In this document: piece by piece, positions 51,159-60,521 of the stretch
Position numbering within the stretch: the stretch's first letter is position 1
Layout: the number at the start of each line of letters is the position of its first letter
DNA from: DYRB01 sp963802205
GTDB lineage: Bacteria > Pseudomonadota > Gammaproteobacteria > Chromatiales > Chromatiaceae
Reading direction: 5' to 3'
Assembly (NCBI GenBank): GCA_963802205.1
Contig: CAWDHW010000033.1
Span: 35,304-99,303 of the forward strand
Length of the DNA stretch: 64,000 nt
Translations under genes and position numbers: made by a program
The notes under the pieces: model-generated
The model's input: only the letters and a program-made list of their open reading frames with translations
Databases searched by the model: none
What the model was told of the DNA's origin: nothing

Positions 51159-52975
51159 CGGGGTGCCTCCGCCGCCACGAGGGTCAGGGTGGGCGGCGGC
51201 TCGTCCGGCGGGACGTTGAAGATACGCATGGCCTCGGTCATCACCCGAGAGAAGACCGGTGCCGCCACGACGCCGCCGTAATAGCCCCCCACGCGGGGCT
51301 CGTCGATCATTACCACCATAACCATGCGCGGATTGCCGGCGGGGATCATGCCGGCGAAGACCGACTGGTACTTGCCGGCGGTATAGCCCCGGCGCCCGGA
51401 GGACTTCTTGGCCGTGCCGGTCTTGCCCCCCACGCGATAACCCGGCACGGCGGCGAGCTTAGCGGTGCCCTTGTCGGAGACAACGGTCTCCAACATGGCA
51501 CGGACCTGGCGTGCGGTCTTTATTTTGAGGATCCGCTCCTCCGGCGGGGCCGTGTCGCGTTTAACCAGGGTGACCGGGCGCTTCACCCCGTCCGCGGCCA
51601 GCACGGCGTAAGCCTGGGCCAGCTGCATCGCCGTCACGTTGAAGCCGTAGCCGAAGGCCTGGGTGGCATGCTCGAAGGTAGACCAGCGCTTGTAATGACG
51701 CAGGCGTCCGGTACTCTCCCCAGGAAACTGAACCCCGGTGGGCTTGCCGATGCCGAGACGGTCGTAGAGGTTCCAGAGGGTCTCGCGCTCCATTCTCATC
51801 GCGATCTTGACTACGCCCACGTTGCTGGACTTGGTGATGATCCCTGTGGTCGTGAGTTGCCCGTAGGAATGCACGTCCTTCACCGTCTTACCACCGATCG
51901 CTAGGGTCCCGCCGCTAGTGTCGAAGGATGTGGTCGGGGTGACCCGGCCGATGTCCAGGGCAGCGGCCACCACCAGGGGCTTGGCGGTAGAGCCAGGCTC
52001 CATGACATCGGTCAGCGCGCGGTTGCGCCGGTTGTCGCCCTTTCCGCCCTGGAGGTCATTGGGGTTGAAGGAGGGCTGATTGACCATGGCCAGGACCTCG
52101 CCGGTAGCCACGTCCAGGATCACCGCAGACCCGGAGGCCGCCTTGTGCTGCTGAACGGCGCGCATCAGCTCTCGATAGGCGATGAACTGGAGCCCGTGAT
52201 CGAGGCTGAGGGTCAGGTCCTGGCCATTGCGTGGTGCGCTGACCTGTTCGAGCTCCTCCATCGCCTCGGCACGACCGTTCTGCAGGACGCGCCGCTTGCC
52301 GGGGCGTGCCCGGATGCTGTCCTCGAATTGGCGCTCCAGGCCCTCCTGGCCCTGGTCCTCGATGTTGGTGAAGCCGAGGATATGCCCGAAGACTTCGCCG
52401 CCCGGATAGTAGCGGCGATACTCGGAATCGACCTCGACCCCAAGGGGTTCGATTTTGACGTCTGTCTTCTTCTGCGCCCGCGCTTTGGCATTGAGGCGCG
52501 CGGCCTCCTTGGCGTCTGCGATCATTTCCTTGACGGCAATGGTCAGGCTCGGCTCTACGCGCCGGGCCAGGTACATAAAGCCCTTGGTGCTGTTGGCCTC
52601 GACCCGCTCAGCGAGCCTCTTGGGGTCCAGCTCCAAGGCCTTGGCCAGTGGGGCCATGGCCTCCGGGTGGGTGCTCAACAGACGCGGATCGGCCCATACC
52701 GTCTTCATGGGGGTGCTGATCGCCAGGGGCTCGCCATTGCGATCCAGGATCATGCCGCGGCGTGCAGGGATCTCGAGTTCGCGCACGCAACGCAGGTCGC
52801 CCTGGGTGGTGAGGAATCCAGTCTCGATAACCTGGCGGTAGAAGACCGCTGCGGTGAGAATCGCGAAGATGCCGGTCAGCCCCGCCATAAGGGCACGGCG
52901 GCGCCAGAGGAAGTCTGACTGGGCCGGTGTATGCGACTCGGCGCGCCGTCGCCAACTGGTCTTGGTGCGGTTCAT
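51155..52975 (-). CDS. ftsI: Septal peptidoglycan transpeptidase FtsI (PBP3)
   Basis: This 606-residue class B penicillin-binding protein cross-links septal peptidoglycan. It has a short cytoplasmic tail, one transmembrane helix (about 28-50), a pedestal domain (RRGMILDRNGEPLAIS...) and a transpeptidase domain with the catalytic triad motifs: STAK (in MEPGSTAKPLV), SSN (in KSSNVGVVKIA) and KTG (in GGKTGTAKK). The ATG at 52975 overlaps the ftsL stop. It ends with an ATGA overlap with murE. Confidence 0.97.
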   Translation of the reverse strand: MNRTKTSWRRRAESHTPAQSDFLWRRRALMAGLTGIFAILTAAVFYRQVIETGFLTTQGDLRCVRELEIPARRGMILDRNGEPLAISTPMKTVWADPRLLSTHPEAMAPLAKALELDPKRLAERVEANSTKGFMYLARRVEPSLTIAVKEMIADAKEAARLNAKARAQKKTDVKIEPLGVEVDSEYRRYYPGGEVFGHILGFTNIEDQGQEGLERQFEDSIRARPGKRRVLQNGRAEAMEELEQVSAPRNGQDLTLSLDHGLQFIAYRELMRAVQQHKAASGSAVILDVATGEVLAMVNQPSFNPNDLQGGKGDNRRNRALTDVMEPGSTAKPLVVAAALDIGRVTPTTSFDTSGGTLAIGGKTVKDVHSYGQLTTTGIITKSSNVGVVKIAMRMERETLWNLYDRLGIGKPTGVQFPGESTGRLRHYKRWSTFEHATQAFGYGFNVTAMQLAQAYAVLAADGVKRPVTLVKRDTAPPEERILKIKTARQVRAMLETVVSDKGTAKLAAVPGYRVGGKTGTAKKSSGRRGYTAGKYQSVFAGMIPAGNPRMVMVVMIDEPRVGGYYGGVVAAPVFSRVMTEAMRIFNVPPDEPPPTLTLVAAEAPR

Positions 52976-53253
52976 GGCCGGCCTCCGTCGAGGATGCGGA
53001 TGTCGCCACGCGCAGGCAGGTGCATCTCGAGTTGGCGCCGGGCGCGGCGCTCGACCAGGGCGTTGGTCGTCAGGGCGGCCTGCTCCAGGCGCAGATTGTC
53101 CCACTCCACGTCCACCTCCTCACGCTGGGCACGGAGTCCCTGAAGATCGAGAAACAAGAGTCTGGTTAGATACTTGACATAGACGACCCCGATGGCGGAG
53201 GCCATCGAACCGGCGATCAGCAGGACAGACAGCCAGACCCCGGCCCTCCTCAT
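52972..53253 (-). CDS. ftsL: Cell division protein FtsL
   Basis: This 93-residue bitopic protein has a transmembrane helix (about 6-28) and a leucine-zipper-like periplasmic coiled coil (LLFLDLQGLRAQREEVDVEWDNLRLEQAAL) by which FtsL pairs with FtsB. Sequence is poorly conserved, but size, topology and position between rsmH and ftsI are diagnostic. It overlaps both neighbours by four bases. Confidence 0.93.
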   Translation of the reverse strand: MRRAGVWLSVLLIAGSMASAIGVVYVKYLTRLLFLDLQGLRAQREEVDVEWDNLRLEQAALTTNALVERRARRQLEMHLPARGDIRILDGGRP

Positions 53254-54194
53254 GGCAAGCGCTCCGCTATCCGAAGGACGGCGCTGCGGGACCTGGGGTT
53301 TGCCTCCACCTCCGCCGGCGATGCATGGATCGCCTTGCCGATGGGACGCAGTCGCGGGTGGGACTCGGCTACGGTGACCGGGACCCCGAGGGGGAAGCAC
53401 TCCCCGCGGGCCTGATCGCGGATGAAGCGCTTGACGATGCGATCCTCTAAGGAATGGAAGCTGATCACTGCCAGGCGCCCCCCGGCGGCGAGCAGGTCGC
53501 ATACCTGGGCCAGGCAGGCGGTCAACTCCTCCAACTCCCGATTGATGTGGATGCGGATGGCCTGGAAGGTGCGGGTAGCGGGGTGCTTTCCGGGCTCGCG
53601 GGTCGGGACCGCCTCCTCGCACAATGCCGCCAGGGCCCGGGTGGTGCGGATGGGGCTCTGGATGCGGGCCTGGACGATGGCGCGGGCGATGCGCCCGGCG
53701 AAGCGCTCTTCGCCCAAGGTCCGCAAGACGGCGACGATCTCCACCTCGTCGGCACGGGCCAACCACTGGGCGGCGGATTCGCCACTGTCGGGGTCCATGC
53801 GCATGTCCAAGGGGCCGTCGGCGGAGAAACTGAAGCCGCGGCTGGGGTCATCGAGTTGCGGGGAGGAAACGCCAATGTCGAGCAGGATGCCATCCAAGCG
53901 CCCGCTCAGGCCATAACGCCCGGCTACAGCCCCAATCGCGCCAAAATGCCCCCGCTCCATAACAAAGCGCGGGTCTTGGCGGGACAGGTCTTGCCCTGCC
54001 GCCATGGCTTGCGGGTCGCGGTCGAGCCCCAGCAACCGGCCGGCGAGACCCAGACGCGCCAGGATGGCGCGGCTGTGGCCGCCACGACCGAAGGTGCCGT
54101 CGAAATAACGGCCGTCGGGGCGGAGCACTAAGGCCTCCACGCATTCCTCCAAGAGTACGGGTCGATGTTGTTCATTGGGCATCGGGTCGGTCAT
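53250..54194 (-). CDS. rsmH: 16S rRNA (cytosine(1402)-N(4))-methyltransferase
   Basis: This 314-residue SAM-dependent enzyme (formerly MraW) methylates C1402 in the ribosomal decoding centre. Motifs are RPVLLEECVEAL, DGTFGRGGHSRAIL (SAM-binding), LLDIGVSSPQLDDPSRGFSF, RTFQAIRIHINRELEEL and LAVISFHSLEDRIVKRFI. It follows mraZ after five bases. Confidence 0.97.
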   Translation of the reverse strand: MTDPMPNEQHRPVLLEECVEALVLRPDGRYFDGTFGRGGHSRAILARLGLAGRLLGLDRDPQAMAAGQDLSRQDPRFVMERGHFGAIGAVAGRYGLSGRLDGILLDIGVSSPQLDDPSRGFSFSADGPLDMRMDPDSGESAAQWLARADEVEIVAVLRTLGEERFAGRIARAIVQARIQSPIRTTRALAALCEEAVPTREPGKHPATRTFQAIRIHINRELEELTACLAQVCDLLAAGGRLAVISFHSLEDRIVKRFIRDQARGECFPLGVPVTVAESHPRLRPIGKAIHASPAEVEANPRSRSAVLRIAERLP

Positions 54195-54199
54195 CGGGG

Positions 54200-54655
54200 T
54201 CAGATGCTGAGGTTCCCGATGCCGGCCTCGTGCTCCAGCCCCTTGAGGCCATCGTCACTCAGCCATTCCTCAGTCTTGCGGTCCCAGGTATCTTCATCCC
54301 AGATCTCGAGCTTCTTGCCCTGACCGACCACGGCCACCCGCTTGTCGATTCCGGCGATCTTGATGTGCTTGGCCGGGAGCAGGATGCGGCCTTGGCCGTC
54401 CATCTCGCACTCGGTGGCATAGCCGATCAGCAGGCGCTGAATACTGCGGGTGTTGTCGTTGAACGACGGCAGGGCGGCGAGTTTCTGCTCGATCTCGACC
54501 CAGACGGGCTCCGGGTAGACCAGCAAGCAGTGGGCGTGATCAACCGTGAGGATCAGGCGGGAGGCGCACGACAGCGCGAGCTCTTCCCGATACCGGGCTG
54601 GTATCGCGAGGCGCCCCTTGGCATCCAGATTGAGTACCGACACCCCCCGAAACAC
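54200..54655 (-). CDS. mraZ: Transcriptional regulator MraZ
   Basis: This 151-residue AbrB-like DNA-binding protein represses the dcw promoter in the species studied. Two DxxxR motifs are visible, DAKGR (11-15) and DGQGR (86-90), each starting a swapped-hairpin domain. I chose the GTG at 54655, giving the family start MFRGVSVLNLDAKGRLAIP, with GGGAGGG nine bases upstream; the open frame continues 17 codons further without family resemblance. It is the first gene of the dcw operon and probably autoregulated through the repeats at 54674-54706. Confidence 0.95.
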   Translation of the reverse strand: MFRGVSVLNLDAKGRLAIPARYREELALSCASRLILTVDHAHCLLVYPEPVWVEIEQKLAALPSFNDNTRSIQRLLIGYATECEMDGQGRILLPAKHIKIAGIDKRVAVVGQGKKLEIWDEDTWDRKTEEWLSDDGLKGLEHEAGIGNLSI

Positions 54656-54673
54656 AGCTGCCCTCCCCGACGC

Positions 54674-54706
54674 CTCAATTCCCCCCAAATCCCCACAATC
54701 CACCAC
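54674..54706 (-). promoter_or_regulatory. MraZ-box repeats
   Basis: On the minus strand three near-identical 10-base units run head to tail: GTGGATTGTG, GGGATTTGGG and GGGAATTGAG. G-rich direct repeats spaced one helical turn apart in front of mraZ are the known MraZ operator pattern. They lie between the predicted transcription start and the GTG codon. Confidence 0.7.
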
Positions 54707-54715
54707 CTACGTTGC

Positions 54716-54744
54716 ATGTTAGGCAACAACTAACCCGTCGTCAA
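54716..54744 (-). promoter_or_regulatory. dcw operon promoter (sigma-70)
   Basis: On the minus strand TTGACG (-35, 54739-54744) and TAACAT (-10, 54716-54721) are exactly 17 bases apart in a locally AT-rich stretch. The predicted start near 54709 is just upstream of the MraZ repeats. Confidence 0.7.
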
Positions 54745-54965
54745 GGCAGATACCCAGCTATTTTTCTTGTCGGTCAGTGAGTTAAGGAACACAATGTAAC
54801 AAATATACGACAGCCACTGAATCCCTCCACAATTCAGACCAATGGAGTGGAAATCTTGTGTATGGCCTGAGCTGGAACGGCCTAGGCGGCAGGGTGTCGG
54901 GGGGTGGATAGGGGCATCAACGGCCCGCGTTGCCCTGGGGGCACCAGGTGCAACGGGAGGAAGGT

Positions 54966-55343
54966 GGGGAGTCGGCCGATAAGCCGGGTTTTGTCGTGGA
55001 CAGCCATTCATCTAGGGCGCACGTCGCCGTGCGCCTCGAGCGACCTACCCGGGGACCCGCGCGGGCCGCGCGGTGCGATCCGAAGACCGCGTGCCCCCCT
55101 ATTTGGTCTTGCCCCGGGTGGGGTTTACCCTGCCATCGGTGTTACCACCGATGCGGTGCGCTCTTACCGCACCATTTCAACCTTACCGCCCCGCCTTTCG
55201 ACGGGGGTTGGCGGTATATTTTCTGTGGCACTTTCCGTGGGCTCGCGCCCCCCAGGCGTTACCTGGCACCCTGCCCTGCGGAGCCCGGACTTTCCTCCCC
55301 CGCGGGCTCACATCCGCGGCGGCGACTGTCTGGCCGACTCCCC
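54966..55343 (-). ncRNA. rnpB: RNase P RNA (bacterial type A)
   Basis: This RNA of about 378 nt is the catalytic part of RNase P, which trims tRNA 5' ends. On the minus strand its 5' part reads GGGGAGTCGGCCAGACAGTC, followed by GGGGGAGGAAAGTCCGGGCTC (conserved CR-I, written in part) and the ...CCACAGAAAATATACCGCC conserved core. The 3' part has GGCTGTCCACGACAAAACCC and ends CTTATCGGCCGACTCCCC, which pairs with the 5' end to form helix P1. Ends are estimated from P1. It lies between aceF and mraZ; rnpB beside mraZ is seen in other gammaproteobacteria. Confidence 0.95.
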
Positions 55344-55348
55344 GTGGC

Positions 55349-55377
55349 AGTCTATCCCTCGCATGACCTGCGGCCAA
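55349..55377 (-). promoter_or_regulatory. Likely rnpB promoter
   Basis: On the minus strand TTGGCC (-35, 55372-55377) and TAGACT (-10, 55349-55354) are 17 bases apart. The -10 ends five to six bases before the predicted RNA 5' end, the spacing expected for a sigma-70 start. Confidence 0.6.
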
Positions 55378-55491
55378 GGTCAGAGCGAGCGGCTTGGCTT
55401 GCGGTTGGCGCACCTTATCCTGCACTCGGCGCAGGGCGCTGAGGGTACTTTGGCGCCTGATCCGTTTCGCCCAGGCGCCACTTGCCTTGGA

Positions 55492-57171
55492 TCAGAGCAG
55501 CACCCGCCGAATGTCTCCCAGGAGTTCGCCCAGCAGGCTGGTGAAGCGGGCACCCTCAGCCCCGTCCACGACTCGGTGGTCGTAGGACAGGGACAGGGGC
55601 AGCATGAGGCGCGGGGCAAAGACGGTACCGTCCCAGACCGGCTTCATGGCCGCCCGGGAGACGCCGAGGATGGCGACCTCGGGGGCGTTCACGATGGGGG
55701 TGAAGGCGGTCCCGCCGATGCCACCCAGGCTCGAGATGGAGAAGCAGCCGCCCTGCATGTCCCCCGGCAGGAGCTTCCCAGCGCGGGCCTTGTCGCTCAG
55801 GGCCCCGAGTTCCCGGGCGAGCTGGTACACGCCCTTCTGATCCACGTCGCGCACGACCGGAACCACCAAACCGTTGGGGGTGTCCACGGCCACGCCGATG
55901 TGGGTGTACTGCTTCAGCACCAGCCCCTCGCCGTCCGGGGTCAAGGAGGCCTTGAGGCTGGGCATGGCCACCAGTGCGTGGGCGACTGCCTTGAGCAGCA
56001 GGGGTAGGAATGTGAGTTTGACCCCGGCTGCCGCAGCGGCATCCTTCTGGGCCTTGCGGAAGCCGTCCAGCTCGGTGATGTCGGCCTCATCGAACTGGGT
56101 GACGTGGGGGATGCCGATCCAGCACCTGTGCAGGTGGGCGCCGCTCAGGCGCTTGATGCGCGACAGCGGGACCGTCTCCACGGGGCCGAATCTGGCGAAG
56201 TCCACCGCTGGTGCGGCCGGGAGCTGCAATTGGGTCCCGGGCGTGGCGCCCCCCCCTTGGGTGAGGGCCTGCTTGACGAACCCCTGGACGTCCTCCTTGA
56301 GGATGCGGCCCTTGGGTCCGCTGCCCTTGACCCGCTGGAGGTCCAGGCCCAGCTCCCGAGCGAAGCGGCGCACCGCCGGGCTGGCGTGGGGGGTACGGCC
56401 GGTAGCGATGGCGGCCATGTCCGCAGGGCGCGGGACTATCGGGGCTCGGGCGCGCTCCTTCTCCCCCGGCTGGCGCCCGCCCGACTTCGGGGGCGTCGCC
56501 ACAGGGGCCAGGGCAGGCGCCGCCTCTGCATCCTCAGCGGCGGTGCCGGGGACCTCCCCGGTGCCAATGTCGCTATCCGGGATCAGGGTGAAGAGGAGGT
56601 CGCCTCGATTGACCTTATCGCCAGACTTTACGGCAATCTCCTTCACCACCCCAGCCCGGGGGACTGGGATCTCCATGGTCGCCTTGTCGCTCTCCAGGGT
56701 CAGGACGGACTGCTCCGCCTCGACGTGGTCCCCCGGGGAGATCAGGACCTCGATCACCGGGATGTCGTGAAAGTCGCCCACGTCCGGGAGCGCAATAGCG
56801 ACGGCCTCGGTGCCCCTGGATACGGGCGCCTGTGCGACAGGCGCCGGGGCCGATGCCCGAGCCGATGCCGGCGCTGGCGCCTCGGGTTCCGGTGCCCTGG
56901 GCGGAACCGGCACCGGGGCCGCCCCGGCGTCGCCGACCTCGAGGGTCAGGATCGGGTCCCCGGCGGCGATCCTGTCGCCGATGCGGACCTTGATGTCCCG
57001 CACCACACCGGCCTTGGATGCCGGGATCTCCATGGTCGCCTTGTCGCTCTCCAGGGTCAGCAGGGACTGCTCGGCCTCGATGCGGTCGCCGGGTTTCACC
57101 AGGATCTCGATGACCTCGACCCCGGCGAAGTCCCCGATGTCGGGGACCAGGATGTCTTCTAAGGTTGCCAC
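55492..57171 (-). CDS. aceF: Pyruvate dehydrogenase E2, dihydrolipoamide acetyltransferase
   Basis: This 559-residue core subunit passes acetyl groups to CoA. It has two lipoyl domains with lipoylated lysines in ESDKATMEIP (Lys44 and Lys163), Ala/Pro-rich linkers, a peripheral subunit-binding domain (HASPAVRRFARELGLDLQRVKGSGPKGRI, quoted in part, about 262-290) and the catalytic domain ending in DHRVVDG (His about 532). E. coli AceF has three lipoyl domains, many other species two. It lies 31 bases after aceE. Confidence 0.97.
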   Translation of the reverse strand: MATLEDILVPDIGDFAGVEVIEILVKPGDRIEAEQSLLTLESDKATMEIPASKAGVVRDIKVRIGDRIAAGDPILTLEVGDAGAAPVPVPPRAPEPEAPAPASARASAPAPVAQAPVSRGTEAVAIALPDVGDFHDIPVIEVLISPGDHVEAEQSVLTLESDKATMEIPVPRAGVVKEIAVKSGDKVNRGDLLFTLIPDSDIGTGEVPGTAAEDAEAAPALAPVATPPKSGGRQPGEKERARAPIVPRPADMAAIATGRTPHASPAVRRFARELGLDLQRVKGSGPKGRILKEDVQGFVKQALTQGGGATPGTQLQLPAAPAVDFARFGPVETVPLSRIKRLSGAHLHRCWIGIPHVTQFDEADITELDGFRKAQKDAAAAAGVKLTFLPLLLKAVAHALVAMPSLKASLTPDGEGLVLKQYTHIGVAVDTPNGLVVPVVRDVDQKGVYQLARELGALSDKARAGKLLPGDMQGGCFSISSLGGIGGTAFTPIVNAPEVAILGVSRAAMKPVWDGTVFAPRLMLPLSLSYDHRVVDGAEGARFTSLLGELLGDIRRVLL

Positions 57172-57202
57172 GTTGCGTCCTCCTAAGCCCTGTCGCCGCC
57201 GG

Positions 57203-59875
57203 TCATACCGTCACCGGATTGGGCTTGTCCGGGTCGATGCGGTACTTGGCGATCGCTTGCGTCACCTGGGTGGCGGGGATCGCTCCGTCGTCGGCCAGTG
57301 CCTTGAGGGCGGCTAGGGCGATGTAGTAGCGGTTGACCTCGAAGAACTTGCGCAACTGGCTGCGCATGTCGCTGCGGCCGAAGCCGTCGGTCCCCAGCAC
57401 TGTGTAGCGGCGCTGGATGTAGGGCCGGATCTGGTCGGCGTAGGTGCGCATGTAGTCTGTGGCCGCAACGACCGGGCCGCGGGTCTCGCCGAGGCTGGTC
57501 GCCACATAGCTCTGGCGCGGCTCCGCCTCCGGGTGGAGCAGGTTCCAGCGCTCGCAGTCGATGCCTTCGCGCCTCAGTTCGTTGAAGCTGGTGACGCTCC
57601 AGACGTCCGTGGAGACGCCGAAATCGCGGGCGAGCAGATCCGCCGCAGCGAGTGCCTCACGCAGGATGGCCCCGCCGCCGAGGAGCTGGACCCGAGGGGC
57701 CTGGTTCCCCGCGCCCTCCCCAGCCTCCACGGTCTGAACCCGATGCATCCCCTTGAGGATGCCCTCCGCGGAACCCTCGGGCATGGCCGGCTGGAGGTAG
57801 TTTTCGTTCATCGCCGTGATGTAGTAGAAGCAGGACTCCTGCTCCTGGACCATGCGGCGCATGCCGTCTTGGACGATGACCGCCAGTTCGTAGGCGTAGG
57901 CGGGGTCGTAGGCGACGCAGTTGGGGATGGTGGATGCCTGAATCAGGCTGTGCCCATCCTGGTGCTGGAGCCCCTCGCCGGCCAATGTGGTGCGCCCGGC
58001 GGTGCCGCCGATGAGGAAGCCCCTGGCGCGCAGGTCGCCGGCCGCCCAGGCGAGGTCGCCGATGCGCTGGAACCCGAACATCGAGTAGTAGATGTAGAAA
58101 GGGATCATGGCCTGGCCATGATTGGCGTAGGCGGTCGCCGCAGCGATCCAGGACGACATGGCCCCGGCCTCGTTGATGCCCTCCTGCAGGATCTGGCCCT
58201 TCTTGTCCTCGCGGTAATACATCACCTGATCCGCGTCCACGGGCTCGTAAAGCTGACCGACGGAGGAGTAGATGCCGAGCTGGCGGAACATCCCCTCCAT
58301 GCCGAAGGTGCGGGCCTCGTCCGGGATGATGGGCACCACGAAACGCCCGATCTCTTTGTCACGCAGGATGATGGTCAGCAACCGCACCAAGGCCATGGTC
58401 GTGGACATCTCACGGTCGCCGCTGCTTTCGAGCAAGGGCGCGAAGGCATCCAGGTCAGGAACCTTCAGCGGCTTTGCGTCCACGCGGCGGGCGGGCAGAG
58501 GTCCGCCCAGGGCCTCGCGGCGCTCGTGCAAGTACTGCATTTCCGGGCTGTCCGGCGTCGGCTTATAGAAGGGTGCGGCTGCGATCTGGTCGTCGGAGAT
58601 CGGGATGTTGAACCTGTCGCGGAAGGCCTTCAGGGCCGTCTCGCCCATCTTCTTCTGGGAGTGGGTGATGTTCATCCCCTCACCGGCGTTGCCCATGCCG
58701 TAGCCCTTGACCGTCTTGGCCAGGATCACCGTCGGCTGGCCCTTGTGACGCATAGCGGCCGCATAGGCCGCGTAGACCTTGATGGGATCGTGGCCGCCGC
58801 GGTTGAGGCGCCAGATGTCGTCGTCGGTCATGTCAGCGACCAGGGCAGCCAGCTCCGGGTACTTGCCGAAGAAGTGCTCCCGGGTATAGGCCCCACCCTT
58901 GGCCTTGTAGGATTGGTAGTCGCCATCGACGCACTCCTCCATGCGCTTGAGCAGGAAGCCCTGCTTGTCACGGGCGAAGAGCGGGTCCCAGTAGCTCCCC
59001 CAGACAACCTTGAGGACGTTCCAGCCGGCCCCGCGGAAGACCGCCTCCAGCTCTTGGATGATCTTGCCGTTGCCCCGCACCGGACCGTCCAGGCGCTGGA
59101 GGTTGCAGTTGACCACGAAGATCAGGTTGTCCAGGCGCTCCCGGGCCGCAAGCGAGATGGCTCCCAGGGACTCGGGCTCGTCCATTTCCCCGTCGCCGCA
59201 GAAGGCCCAGACCTTGCGCCCTTGCGTATTGACGATCTCCCGATCGGTCAGGTAGCGCATGAAGCGGGCCTGGTAGATGGCCATGATGGGCCCGAGACCC
59301 ATGGACACCGTCGGGAACTGCCAGAAGTTGGGCATCAGCCAGGGGTGCGGATAGGAGGAGAGACCGTTGCCATCTACCTCCTGGCGGAAGTTGTAGAGCT
59401 GGTCCTCGCTGATGCGCCCCTCCAGGAAGGCACGGGCATAGATCCCCGGCGCCGAATGGCCCTGGATGAAGATCATGTCGCCGCCGAAGTCGGCGTTACG
59501 GGCGCGGAAGAAGTGGTTGAAACCGATGTCGTAGAGGGTCGCGGAGGAGGCAAAGGAGGAGATGTGCCCGCCCAGTTCCGTGGACAGGCGGTTGGCCTGC
59601 ACCACCATGGCCATGGCATTCCAGCGCACGAATGAGCGGATCCGCTGCTCAATGGCGCGGTTGCCGGGGAAGCGCTCCTGCTTGGTCACCGGCAAGGTGT
59701 TGAGGTAGGCCGTGTTGGCGCTGAATGGGAGGTAGGCGCCGCTGCGCCTGGCCTTGTCGATGAGACGTTCCAGCAGGAAGTGGGCGCGCTCCACCCCCTC
59801 GTTTTCGAGCACGGCCTCCAGGGAGTCGATCCACTCCTGGGTCTCTTGGGGATCGATGTCTGGCTTGTTCGTCAT
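57203..59875 (-). CDS. aceE: Pyruvate dehydrogenase E1 component (homodimeric)
   Basis: This 890-residue thiamine-diphosphate enzyme decarboxylates pyruvate and acetylates the lipoyl group of AceF. The ThDP motif runs from GDGEMDEPESLGAIS to VVNCN. GHSAPGIYARAFLEGR, KTVKGYGMGNAGEGMN and the C-terminal GTDGFGRSD are typical of the homodimeric gammaproteobacterial type. The ATG at 59875 begins MTNKPDIDPQETQEW. No lipoamide dehydrogenase gene (lpd) follows; aceF is followed by rnpB, so lpd must be elsewhere. Confidence 0.97.
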   Translation of the reverse strand: MTNKPDIDPQETQEWIDSLEAVLENEGVERAHFLLERLIDKARRSGAYLPFSANTAYLNTLPVTKQERFPGNRAIEQRIRSFVRWNAMAMVVQANRLSTELGGHISSFASSATLYDIGFNHFFRARNADFGGDMIFIQGHSAPGIYARAFLEGRISEDQLYNFRQEVDGNGLSSYPHPWLMPNFWQFPTVSMGLGPIMAIYQARFMRYLTDREIVNTQGRKVWAFCGDGEMDEPESLGAISLAARERLDNLIFVVNCNLQRLDGPVRGNGKIIQELEAVFRGAGWNVLKVVWGSYWDPLFARDKQGFLLKRMEECVDGDYQSYKAKGGAYTREHFFGKYPELAALVADMTDDDIWRLNRGGHDPIKVYAAYAAAMRHKGQPTVILAKTVKGYGMGNAGEGMNITHSQKKMGETALKAFRDRFNIPISDDQIAAAPFYKPTPDSPEMQYLHERREALGGPLPARRVDAKPLKVPDLDAFAPLLESSGDREMSTTMALVRLLTIILRDKEIGRFVVPIIPDEARTFGMEGMFRQLGIYSSVGQLYEPVDADQVMYYREDKKGQILQEGINEAGAMSSWIAAATAYANHGQAMIPFYIYYSMFGFQRIGDLAWAAGDLRARGFLIGGTAGRTTLAGEGLQHQDGHSLIQASTIPNCVAYDPAYAYELAVIVQDGMRRMVQEQESCFYYITAMNENYLQPAMPEGSAEGILKGMHRVQTVEAGEGAGNQAPRVQLLGGGAILREALAAADLLARDFGVSTDVWSVTSFNELRREGIDCERWNLLHPEAEPRQSYVATSLGETRGPVVAATDYMRTYADQIRPYIQRRYTVLGTDGFGRSDMRSQLRKFFEVNRYYIALAALKALADDGAIPATQVTQAIAKYRIDPDKPNPVTV

Positions 59876-60521
59876 GGGGGTTCCTGCAGGATTGGATCTG
59901 GCGCCGTCGGTCCGAGACCGGTGCGCAAACGCTGGCGATTGTACCAAAGGGCCATTTCACAATATTTAGAATTTCTTTGGTCAATCCTTCGGGACGATGG
60001 GGCAGTCCCTCTACACCTGCTTGCCCGCAAGGGTTAAGCCCTGAAAATACGCATCGCCTCCCTGGTTCGCGGGGCCAGGTACGACCCCCAGCCGCCGATC
60101 CAGGCTTACGCACGGGCTTTGCAGACGCCAATCGGTTGCTCCACGCCTCCCGCATCAGCCCCTGCCGCATGCCCCCCGCCCGCCCCACACAGGCGGTGGT
60201 GGGCGACCCCGTCCGGGGAGGTTCCGGCTGGATGGACCTGCACCAGGCACGAGGTGCCGGCGCACCGTGAGGAAAGCTCGCAGTTACGGGCCGCGGCTTG
60301 CGCCTGGCGTAAGACCGCCGACGGCCGGAACTCCCCAAACCAGACCATACCGGGCAGCATCACCTGAAGTGCCTTCATCCGCTGCCATTCCCGCCAGCCC
60401 CAGACCAGATCCGGGACGCTTGCGACGGCCGCTGGGGTGGCCCTCAACCCGGGCGGACTCTGGCCTATAATGCCGGCCTCTGTTCTCCGCCACACAGCTG
60501 CAACCCGAGACCAACCCGATC
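59876..60521. other. Divergent intergenic region upstream of aceE
   Basis: This 646-base gap is unusually long for this window. An AT-rich patch at about 59945-59990 carries TTGACC and several TAAATA/TATTGT hexamers on the minus strand, a likely aceE promoter area without an unambiguous -35/-10 pair. The rest (60040-60500) has open frames with low-complexity Pro/Ala/Gly-rich translations and no family resemblance; it could be a decayed gene. Nothing else was recognised. Confidence 0.5.

Noticed and set aside
57533..59635. A 700-codon open frame on the plus strand opposite aceE
   Set aside because: It is antisense to a fully convincing aceE; long antisense frames are expected at this GC content, and the translation is low-complexity without recognisable motifs.
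60106..60495. A 129-codon minus-strand frame in the aceE upstream gap
   Set aside because: Composition looks non-coding and there is no start signal; it might be a decayed gene but cannot be supported.
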